Of a DNA stretch of 13,122 bases, positions 7,401 to 13,122 are shown one piece after another. The translations under genes were made by a program, and so were the position numbers. This DNA is from Gammaproteobacteria bacterium (lineage in GTDB: Bacteria > Pseudomonadota > Gammaproteobacteria > Enterobacterales > Kangiellaceae), in assembly GCA_002401655.1 (NCBI GenBank), contig NVTT01000070.1:1-13122 (forward strand). The letters are read 5' to 3'. Each line of letters begins with the position of its first letter. The stretch's first letter is position 1. The notes beneath the pieces are model-generated. The model had not been told where the DNA came from. It was given only the letters and a program-made list of their open reading frames with translations, and ran no database searches.

Positions 7401-7632
7401 ACAATCTTGACTCTGAAGTTTGAACAGGTATTTACACCTTTGAGTTGATGACTGAATAGCGTTATTAATGACCGCAGGAACATCCACTTTAAAAAGTGTT
7501 AGGAGTTTGTCTAATAACAGGTTCCTAATTATACTTTGAAGGGAGAAAAGTATTTTCTTTGCTGTTCTAATGTATGTGGTGGCTAGAGTATCAATAGAAA
7601 TAGTTACATTATTAAGGAACAAAAGCACCATA
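7401..7632 (+). other. Intergenic region between oxidoreductase and heparinase-like genes
   Basis: A 232-base gap inside an otherwise compact locus. It holds a small palindrome CACTTT-AA-AAAGTG at 7485-7498, a wider inverted pair AGGAAC (7476-7481)/GTTCCT (7521-7526) enclosing it, and a sigma70-like promoter candidate listed separately. A purine-rich GGGAG near 7541-7545 is too far from either candidate start to serve as a normal ribosome-binding site. No gene is supported here. Confidence 0.5.
7507..7535 (+). promoter_or_regulatory. Candidate sigma70-type promoter for the heparinase-like gene
   Basis: TTGTCT (7507-7512, 4 of 6 consensus) and TATACT (7530-7535, 5 of 6) are separated by exactly 17 bases. 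They lie about 100 bases before the heparinase-like gene in the longest gap of the gene cluster, so an internal promoter is plausible. Chance matches are frequent in AT-rich DNA. Confidence 0.3.
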
Positions 7633-9288
7633 ATGTTTTGTAGACTAAAATTATTATTTAATACAATTAGGTACTTGAAAATAAAACAAATTTATTTTCG
7701 CATTTATTATCGTTTTAAAAAGTTGAAACCTTTATTTTTAGAAAAAGGCTCAACAGTAACTTTATCGTACCAATTTGATTGGCATGGTGTTTGTTATGCC
7801 CCCCAATCTGTTTTTAACGATAACACAGCAAAATTTCTTAATGAAACCGCTTCAATTAAAGCTACAACTATTTGGAATGATGAGTCAAAGGAAAAACTGT
7901 GGCTCTATAATTTGCATTATCTTGATGATTTAAATTCAGTTGGAGCAGAAGATAGGTGTGAGCAGCATTTACATTTTATTCACCGGTGGATTGATGAAAA
8001 TCCGCCTGTGCATGGCAGTGGTTGGGTGCCTTATACATTATCACTTCGACTGGTTAACTTAGTTAAGTGGTGTTGTCGTAATAAGGTTTATGATCATAAG
8101 ATATTGACAAGTATATTGCAACAAGCCGATGCTTTAGAACAACAGTTTGAATATCATATTTTGGCTAATCATTTATTTGCCAATGCAAAGGCTTTGGTCT
8201 TTATTGGGGTTTTCTTGGGAGATTCTTTAGGAAAAAAATTTCTTACCAAGGGACTTCATGTTTTAAAACAAGAAATGAATGAGCAGTTTTTAAGTGATGG
8301 TGCTCACTTTGAACTAAGTCCCATGTATCATAGTGTATTACTTTGGGATGTCTTAGAGCTTATCGATTTAGCTGTAATTACAAGTGAGCAGACCTTAGCC
8401 ACTGAGATTAATCAATGGAAAAAAATAGCCGAGAAAGGAATTTATTGGCTTAATTCTATGTGTCATCCTGATGACGAGATTTCGTTTTTTAACGATGCCG
8501 CTTCTGGTATAGCACCTAGACCTGCAATTATTAGAGAGTATGCTAATAAACTTGGTATCTGTAAAAATGTCATTAGCCGTGAGCAGATTGTATCTATGCA
8601 GGTGTCAGGTTATACGCGGGTTAATTTAAAAAGTGCAGGTAGCGTACTACTTATCAATCACACTGAAATTCAACCAAGTTATCAGCCAGGACATGCTCAT
8701 GCCGATACTTTAAGTTTTGAGTTAAGCTTATTGGGTCATAGAGTATTTGTAAACACAGGTACGTCGCAATATGGATTAGGTGATGAAAGGAACAGGCAAA
8801 GGTCAACTCTTTCACACAATACATTAAATATTGATAACAAAGATTCTTCTGAAGTTTGGAATGGTTTTCGAGTTGCAAGGAGAGCGAAAATTACTGAGTA
8901 TTCTTATAACATTACTGAAGAAAAGCAAATTGTGAGTGTAGCCCATGACGGTTATACGCGTATTGACAAAAGTTTAATTCATCAGCGGATGTTTACTAGT
9001 GAAAAGGGAAAGCTTGTTATTAGTGATTCATTAGCAAACGCAAATAAAGTTAATGCAAATGCTCGTTATCATATACATCCTAGTGTGAAAATAGTTAAGT
9101 TTTCTGATAGTAGTGCGCAATTGAAGTTACCAAATGATGTTGTCGTTGAGGTGAAAGTTTCGGGTGGTAAAATGTCTCGTCATATGTATAATTATTTTCC
9201 TGAGTTTGGGCTGAAAATCGGAAGTGAATTTATTGAAGTCAGAATGAGCGATAGTGAATTGGACTTTATTATTACTTGGAAAGAATAA
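7633..9288 (+). CDS. Heparinase II/III-like (alginate-lyase fold) protein of a polysaccharide locus
   Basis: A 551-residue protein with the alpha/alpha-toroid plus beta-sandwich pattern of heparinase II/III and PL15/PL17-type lyases. Visible motifs: N179-H180 in ANHLFANAKAL, D222-G-A-H225 followed by Y232 in FELSPMYH, H354/H356/D358 in PGHAHADTLSFE, and NTGTSQYG (374-381). The His/Tyr residues expected for proton transfer at C5 are kept. No signal peptide is seen, so it probably acts in the cytoplasm, unlike catabolic lyases. Similar genes occur beside bi-domain oxidoreductases in O-antigen loci; as I recall, P. aeruginosa PA14 hepP is one. The start at 7633 fits the family N-terminus (basic, QIYFRIYYRF); the frame stays open back to 7570, adding 21 unlikely residues. 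AAGGAA at 7614-7619 lies rather far upstream. Either lyase or C5-epimerase chemistry is possible. Confidence 0.75.
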   Translation: MFCRLKLLFNTIRYLKIKQIYFRIYYRFKKLKPLFLEKGSTVTLSYQFDWHGVCYAPQSVFNDNTAKFLNETASIKATTIWNDESKEKLWLYNLHYLDDLNSVGAEDRCEQHLHFIHRWIDENPPVHGSGWVPYTLSLRLVNLVKWCCRNKVYDHKILTSILQQADALEQQFEYHILANHLFANAKALVFIGVFLGDSLGKKFLTKGLHVLKQEMNEQFLSDGAHFELSPMYHSVLLWDVLELIDLAVITSEQTLATEINQWKKIAEKGIYWLNSMCHPDDEISFFNDAASGIAPRPAIIREYANKLGICKNVISREQIVSMQVSGYTRVNLKSAGSVLLINHTEIQPSYQPGHAHADTLSFELSLLGHRVFVNTGTSQYGLGDERNRQRSTLSHNTLNIDNKDSSEVWNGFRVARRAKITEYSYNITEEKQIVSVAHDGYTRIDKSLIHQRMFTSEKGKLVISDSLANANKVNANARYHIHPSVKIVKFSDSSAQLKLPNDVVVEVKVSGGKMSRHMYNYFPEFGLKIGSEFIEVRMSDSELDFIITWKE

Positions 9289-10421
9289 TGGAAAAAAATG
9301 CTAAGACATATTGTTTTGTCACGAATTTGGCTTTTAGTGAAGAACCTACAGTAAAAAATCGCTTAATGCCTTACATTAGCCAAACCATCGAGAAAGGACA
9401 TAATGTCATTCTAGTGACAACTGATCTTAAGCCCCTCGATGATTTTGATAGCAGTTTTTTTACTCATATATTACAACCATGTCAGTCCAATAGGCCGCGT
9501 TCTTTTATTAAGCGAGCGATATTTGAGTGGGTCGAAGCGAGAAAAATACTGAAAAGCTTAGTTGACTTAGATGTTGATGCAATTGTTTTAACTATCCCTT
9601 CTATGTTTTTACTGTTCAATGCGTTTATTTTAAAAAATCAGAAATTGTTTTTAGATGTACGTGATTTGACGTGGGAATACTTACCAAGTTCTAAACCCTT
9701 GCAGTTGGCTGCAAAAATATTTTTTCGGGTTTTGGCAAACATGTCATTTAAACACTTTCGTTCTATTGTTGTGACCAACGAAGCAGAAATAGAATATTTT
9801 AAGCGTAAAAACATCGACACTTTGCTGTATTTTAATGGAATTACTAAGCAACAATTTCAAGACTTAATAGCTATACCTGTAAAAAAACAAGGCAATTTCA
9901 CTGTGTCTTATGTGGGAAAGGTTGGTTTAGCCCAAAATCTTGAAACGTTAGTTTTAGCTGCTGAAAAACTTAAAGATGTGAACTTTAATATTGTTGGTTA
10001 CGGGCCAGAATGTGCCAAATTAGAGGGTATTGTTTTAACTAAAAAGCTAACAAATGTAACGTTTTATGGAAATGTGGGTTGGACAGACGTTGTTGATTTT
10101 TATCAAAAAAGTGATGTTTTATATGCTCAGTTACAAGATAGTTTTTCAGGTGCGATGCCTTCTAAGTTATATCAATATTTAAACGCAGGTCGATTTATTA
10201 TTTATGGCGGTGGAGAGCAAGCGCTTAAAAAGTTAGCGGGTTTCTCGCACAACATAATTATTAGGCCAGATAATATAAAAGAATTAATTGAAGCAATTGA
10301 AACTGTAAGAAAAACTTGTACAAAAGAATTGTGTTTCAAAGATAATATCACGAAAATACATGATAGCTATGTCAGGGAAAACAATGTCGATAAAGTTCTT
10401 TTAAAATGGGGTGAAATATAG
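9288..10421 (+). CDS. Glycosyltransferase, GT4-like (WbuB type)
   Basis: A 377-residue GT-B enzyme. DVRDLTWEY (123-131) in the acceptor half resembles the D-x-RD segment of WbuB-like amino-sugar transferases. The donor half starts at about residue 204 (FTVSYVGKVGLAQNLETL), followed by NIVGYGPE (234-241) and MPSKLYQYLNAGR (290-302). In the last motif the first Glu of EX7E is replaced by Gln (Q296). The start is ATG 9288, which shares its A with the TAA of the heparinase-like gene (TAATG) and has GGAAAG at 9278-9283 as ribosome-binding site. A TTG in frame at 9276 is less likely. Translation is therefore coupled to the heparinase-like gene. It probably adds a sugar to the lipid-linked repeat unit; the sugar is not known. 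Confidence 0.85.
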   Translation: MEKNAKTYCFVTNLAFSEEPTVKNRLMPYISQTIEKGHNVILVTTDLKPLDDFDSSFFTHILQPCQSNRPRSFIKRAIFEWVEARKILKSLVDLDVDAIVLTIPSMFLLFNAFILKNQKLFLDVRDLTWEYLPSSKPLQLAAKIFFRVLANMSFKHFRSIVVTNEAEIEYFKRKNIDTLLYFNGITKQQFQDLIAIPVKKQGNFTVSYVGKVGLAQNLETLVLAAEKLKDVNFNIVGYGPECAKLEGIVLTKKLTNVTFYGNVGWTDVVDFYQKSDVLYAQLQDSFSGAMPSKLYQYLNAGRFIIYGGGEQALKKLAGFSHNIIIRPDNIKELIEAIETVRKTCTKELCFKDNITKIHDSYVRENNVDKVLLKWGEI

Positions 10422-10602
10422 AAGTTTGGTGACTATGTTTACACTTATGTATTAAAAAATAGCAATAAGAATACTGATTAATTATGCAAATGGATAGAAG
10501 TACGAAACTTAGTAAATAGCTTATACTCGGGGCTTATTAAGAGTAGCCATTAGCACATGTAAATTTTATTATTACTATTTATAAATAGAAGCAGAATATT
10601 AA
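10422..10602 (+). other. Intergenic region before the deacetylase gene
   Basis: 181 AT-rich bases without a gene. A TATACT at 10522-10527 looks like a -10 element but has no fitting -35 at 17 bases (AGTACG). No terminator-like hairpin with T-run is seen on the + strand, so transcription may continue through. A separate transcript for the last three genes remains possible. Confidence 0.4.
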
Positions 10603-11292
10603 ATGATTATCAAAGAAATATCCTTAATTGTAGTAGCCCACCCTGACGATGAAATATTGGGGTTTGGTGCCACTGGAGCAAAATTAGTTAAGCAAGGTGA
10701 AATTGTTCAACCTATAATTCTTTGCGGAAATGTCGATGTTCGTCATAAAAGGCCAACGGATTCTGAACTTTATCAAGACATGTTAAATGCTAATGAGATG
10801 GTAGGTTTTGAACATCCGGTACTTGGCGACTTTCCAAATATAAAAATGAACAATGTTGATCATTTAACGATTGTACAGTTTATTGAAAAACAAATATTGG
10901 AGTTTAAACCTGCTAGAATTTTCACCCACCACCCGGCAGATTTAAATGACGATCATCAACAAATTGCAAGAGCTTGCATGGCCGCTAGTCGATATTACCA
11001 GCGACGCGATGATATTCCACCTTTGAAGTCGTTAAGTTTTATGGAAATTCAATCGGCAACAGATTGGGGATTTGAAGCCAGCGGAGACAGTTTTAAACCG
11101 AATCATTATGTTGAAGTGACAGATGAGATTGATTTAAAACTTCAAGCTCTCGCTTGTTATCAAAATGTAATGAGAGATTTTCCACACCCAAGAAGTATTG
11201 AAGCCATAAAAGGGCTTGCAGCTTATAGGGGCGGGCAAAGTGGCCAAAAGTATTCCGAGGCTTTTCAAACAATATTTCAGCAAGGTTTTTAA
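10603..11292 (+). CDS. PIG-L/LmbE-family N-deacetylase
   Basis: A 229-residue zinc-dependent deacetylase of the PIG-L/LmbE family, which removes an N-acetyl group from GlcNAc-type sugars. The zinc motif is A12-H13-P-D-D16-E17 near the N-terminus, and the distal ligand is H118 in HHPADLNDDHQQIA (109-122); H13, D16 and H118 would bind the metal and D15 would act as general base. Length and motif spacing are normal for bacterial members. The ribosome-binding site is weak. The sugar transferase gene begins only 2 bases after the stop. With the formyltransferase at 11888 this suggests deacetylation followed by N-formylation of an amino sugar, either on the nucleotide or after transfer to undecaprenyl phosphate (inference). 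Confidence 0.85.
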   Translation: MIIKEISLIVVAHPDDEILGFGATGAKLVKQGEIVQPIILCGNVDVRHKRPTDSELYQDMLNANEMVGFEHPVLGDFPNIKMNNVDHLTIVQFIEKQILEFKPARIFTHHPADLNDDHQQIARACMAASRYYQRRDDIPPLKSLSFMEIQSATDWGFEASGDSFKPNHYVEVTDEIDLKLQALACYQNVMRDFPHPRSIEAIKGLAAYRGGQSGQKYSEAFQTIFQQGF

Positions 11293-11294
11293 TT

Positions 11295-11864
11295 GTGTTA
11301 TATCAAAAATTTGGCAAAAGAATTTTGGATATATTTATAGTTTTTACTGCGGTAGTTATTCTTTCACCTTTAATGATCTTTATAGCCGTTTTGATTAAAG
11401 TATTTGATCCAGGACCTATTTTTTTTAAACAAGAAAGAGTCGGACGATTTGGTAATAAATTTTGGTTTTATAAGTTTAGAAGCATGCCTGTTAATACTGG
11501 CGATATATCCTCTGATAAAGTTGGCGAAATAAAATTAACTTGGGTTGGTAAAGTTATTCGAAGAACTAACCTAGACGAACTACCGCAACTATTAAATATT
11601 TTAAAAGGTGATATGAGCGTAGTTGGACCAAGACCCCCCATCCCTAATCAATTAGAATTAATTGAATTACGAAAAAATAATAAGTCGATAAACATCCCAC
11701 CGGGATTAACCGGTTTTGCTCAAATAAAGTCGTTCGATGGTATGTCTGTTGGGAGAAAGGCAGAGTTTGATATGGAATATGCAAATGACATAACAATATT
11801 GAATGACTTGAAAATTATTTTAGGTACATTTTTGTATCTTCTCAAGCCTCCACCAGTGTATTAA
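11295..11864 (+). CDS. Small monotopic phosphoglycosyl transferase (PglC-like initiating sugar transferase)
   Basis: A 189-residue bacterial sugar transferase (PF02397 type), the length of PglC rather than of long WbaP-type enzymes. It moves a phospho-sugar from a UDP-sugar to undecaprenyl phosphate and so starts the repeat unit. Seen: an N-terminal re-entrant hydrophobic helix with S24-P25 (ILSPLMIF), [13 protein letters not shown] (38-50), FYKFRSM (58-64), the catalytic pair D94-E95 in [20 protein letters not shown], and GPRPP (111-115). The start is GTG at 11295, 2 bases after the deacetylase TAA; AAGG at 11282-11285 is the ribosome-binding site and no upstream ATG fits. PglC-size enzymes often use diNAcBac or related 4-amino sugars, which agrees with a deacetylase and formyltransferase on either side; the actual substrate is unproven. 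Confidence 0.9.
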   Translation: MLYQKFGKRILDIFIVFTAVVILSPLMIFIAVLIKVFDPGPIFFKQERVGRFGNKFWFYKFRSMPVNTGDISSDKVGEIKLTWVGKVIRRTNLDELPQLLNILKGDMSVVGPRPPIPNQLELIELRKNNKSINIPPGLTGFAQIKSFDGMSVGRKAEFDMEYANDITILNDLKIILGTFLYLLKPPPVY

Positions 11865-11887
11865 ATATTTAATTTTAAGGTTCCTTC

Positions 11888-12724
11888 ATGAAATTTGGTT
11901 TTGTTACTTGCGTTCAACTTGGAAAATCCTGTATGGAGGCAATATATGAGGTCGGTGGGCATTTAGATTTGGTTATAACTCTCAATGACAGCCAAGCGGT
12001 TAATAAGTCTGGGCGTGTATATTTAGATGAATTTTGTTCTGCTAACAATATAAAGCTATTAAAATCATCGCATATCAATAATGATGAATGTATAGATGCC
12101 ATAAAGAATCATGATTTAGATTGGTTATTTATTATTGGTTGGTCTCAAATAGCAAATAAAAATTTATTGTCTACGCCAAATAAAGGAGTATTAGGAATTC
12201 ATCCAACATTATTACCTAAAGGCAGAGGACGAGCATCTATTCCTTGGGCGATAATTAAGAATTTAGATGAAACAGGTGTTACATTATTTAAATTAGATGA
12301 AGGTGTTGATACTGGGGATATTGTTGATCAATTAGTAATCCCTTTGAATAATGATACAACGGCGACGGATCTATATCAGTTAGTCGATGACGCCCATATT
12401 ACTTTGATTAAAGATGTTTTTGGTAAGCTAGAAAATGACAGCGTGATGCTTAAAAAACAAGATCATTCATTGGCAACTGAATGGTTGGGCAGAGGTCCCG
12501 CAGACGGAGAAATCGATTTAAAGGGAAGTGTTTTAGACGCAGATAGACTCATTAGAGCTGTTACAAAGCCTTACCCAGGAGCTTTTTATATGGAGAATAA
12601 TAAAAAACATATTGTTTGGAGCGCAACTATTCTTAAATCTACAAATAGCTCTTTGGGTAAGATAATCGAATTTGCAGATGGCAAGCTTGGTTTAAATGAG
12701 TATGAAATTATTGATATACAGTAG
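11888..12724 (+). CDS. Formyltransferase-family protein with Gly in place of the catalytic Asn
   Basis: A 278-residue two-domain protein like the N-terminal half of ArnA. The formyl-transferase domain carries GIHPTLLPKGRGRASIPW (103-120) and DEGVDTGDI (137-145). Aligned with the N-x-H...D active site, His105 and Asp141 are present but the Asn position is G103. The C-terminal domain has RGPADGEIDL (202-211) and LIRAVTKPYPGAF (221-233), typical of Fmt/ArnA C-domains. AAGG at 11877-11880 is well placed for the ATG. It follows the sugar transferase by 23 bases and is probably co-transcribed with it and the deacetylase. Likely role: N-formylation of an amino sugar freed by the deacetylase. The Gly appears to be a subfamily trait rather than a random mutation, because the surrounding motif is well kept; this is from memory of related proteins. 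Confidence 0.75.
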   Translation: MKFGFVTCVQLGKSCMEAIYEVGGHLDLVITLNDSQAVNKSGRVYLDEFCSANNIKLLKSSHINNDECIDAIKNHDLDWLFIIGWSQIANKNLLSTPNKGVLGIHPTLLPKGRGRASIPWAIIKNLDETGVTLFKLDEGVDTGDIVDQLVIPLNNDTTATDLYQLVDDAHITLIKDVFGKLENDSVMLKKQDHSLATEWLGRGPADGEIDLKGSVLDADRLIRAVTKPYPGAFYMENNKKHIVWSATILKSTNSSLGKIIEFADGKLGLNEYEIIDIQ

Positions 12725-12754
12725 GTGAAATATTTAGCCTAATAGATGTAAATG

Positions 12755-12789
12755 AAAAAAGAGTCATGTGTATTTTACATGTTTAACTC
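12755..12789 (-). terminator. Weak intrinsic-terminator-like hairpin for minus-strand transcription
   Basis: Read on the minus strand, GAGT (12789-12786), a bulge, then CATGT/ACATG pairing (12781-12777 with 12769-12765) and ACTC (12764-12761) form an imperfect stem, followed directly by TTTTTT (complement of 12755-12760). The order stem then T-run fits only the minus strand. The stem is AT-rich and bulged, so efficiency is doubtful. An alternative pairing, ATGTAAA (12746-12752) with TTTACAT (12774-12780), competes with it. Confidence 0.25.
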
Positions 12790-12799
12790 CTTACTAGCA

Positions 12800-12985
12800 T
12801 TAATCAAAACTTTGAAATATGACGAGCGTAATATAAATTGGTAATACTTGCAGTTTTGGATCTTGAACTGAGCCAGTGCTACCAATGTATTTCATTACTA
12901 AATTAGGCTTATGCTTTTTTGTTAAAATCAAACCAGCAATGAGAATTCCGGATTTAGAATTAATAGGGACATGTCTTTCTTTGCC
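12800..12985 (-). pseudogene. Possible remnant of a minus-strand coding sequence
   Basis: A 61-codon open stretch on the minus strand, bounded upstream by a stop at 12986-12988 and ending in TAA at 12800-12802, just before the minus-strand terminator-like hairpin. It contains SGILIAGLILTKKHKPNL. The only ATG is about 30 codons in. A neighbouring minus-strand frame ends in IEEMIRQRKTCPY near 12963, so two short frames abut, as in a decayed gene. Neither is recognised. A chance frame is the main alternative. Confidence 0.12.
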
Positions 12986-13122
12986 TTATCATTTCTTCAA
13001 TGTGGCTACGCTTAGGCTTAGAGTTAGGTTGAAAAGGTAGTTACCAGCTATAAAGCCGGTGGGAAGGCGTCTGTTCTTTATTTCCAAAGATTATCAAATG
13101 GTATGGCTAAGCAGTTTTTAAC

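Larger units (their letters stand above)
12725..13122. other. Gene-poor end of the window, possibly mobile-element or gene debris
   Basis: About 400 bases with no convincing gene. No + strand terminator with T-run follows the formyltransferase. The stretch AGGGACATGTCTTTCTTTGC (12965-12984) looks familiar to me from DNA near small transposases of marine gammaproteobacteria, but I cannot verify this. ACCAGC/GCCGGT at 13043-13048/13055-13060 forms a small hairpin, perfect with a G-U pair if transcribed from the minus strand. Hexamer-like repeats (GCTTAG, GCTTAG, GAGTTAG) occur at 13010-13027. A + strand frame stays open from a TAG at 13024 to the window edge, without a start codon. Confidence 0.35.

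Noticed and set aside
7389..7631. 80-codon minus-strand frame in the intergenic gap
   Set aside because: No recognisable features and no convincing ribosome-binding site; most of it reflects AT-rich noncoding sequence.
8654..8878. 74-codon minus-strand frame
   Set aside because: Antisense to conserved heparinase-like motifs (HAHAD, NTGTSQYG); no family likeness.
11216..11398. 60-codon + strand frame spanning the deacetylase/sugar-transferase junction
   Set aside because: Out of frame with both well-supported genes and without its own motifs.
1..13122. CRISPR arrays, tRNA or rRNA genes
   Set aside because: No regularly spaced direct repeats and no cloverleaf or rRNA-like stretch was seen on either strand.

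Overview
The window is an AT-rich stretch of a surface-polysaccharide (O-antigen or capsule type) biosynthesis locus. Every confident gene is on the + strand. Gene content and base composition suggest a gammaproteobacterium, probably marine (Shewanella, Vibrio, Alteromonas or Pseudoalteromonas type); that placement is inference, because no taxonomic marker gene is present.

Layout. (1) 1-95: three tandem perfect hairpins preceded by a short open C-terminus, which look like the right end of an IS200/IS605-type element. (2) 156-1609: a tiny lipoprotein-like reading frame whose stop overlaps the start of a multi-spanning Wzy-type polymerase. (3) 1673-2749: a GT-B glycosyltransferase. (4) 2888-7400: a tight module with an Asp-box beta-propeller-like protein without signal peptide, an unrecognised 163-residue protein, a Formyl_trans-family enzyme and a two-domain oxidoreductase (MDR plus Gfo/Idh/MocA). 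The first three overlap by a few bases. (5) 7633-10421: a heparinase II/III-like protein and a second glycosyltransferase, coupled by TAATG. (6) 10603-12724: a PIG-L/LmbE deacetylase, a small PglC-like phosphoglycosyl transferase and a second formyltransferase. (7) 12725-13122: about 400 bases without a convincing gene, with a possible minus-strand remnant and a minus-strand terminator-like hairpin.

How the genes could work together (inference). The phosphoglycosyl transferase would start the repeat unit on undecaprenyl phosphate. The deacetylase and the adjacent formyltransferase could exchange an N-acetyl for an N-formyl group on an amino sugar. The two glycosyltransferases would extend the unit and the polymerase would join units. 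The oxidoreductase, the heparinase-like protein and perhaps the first formyltransferase would supply or modify an unusual (possibly uronic or amino) sugar. No flippase, chain-length regulator or nucleotide-sugar synthesis gene is present, so the locus must extend outside the window.

The least understood part is the overlapping trio at 2888-5235. The most testable oddity is that the second formyltransferase has Gly where the catalytic Asn is expected, while the first keeps the full Asn/His/Asp set.
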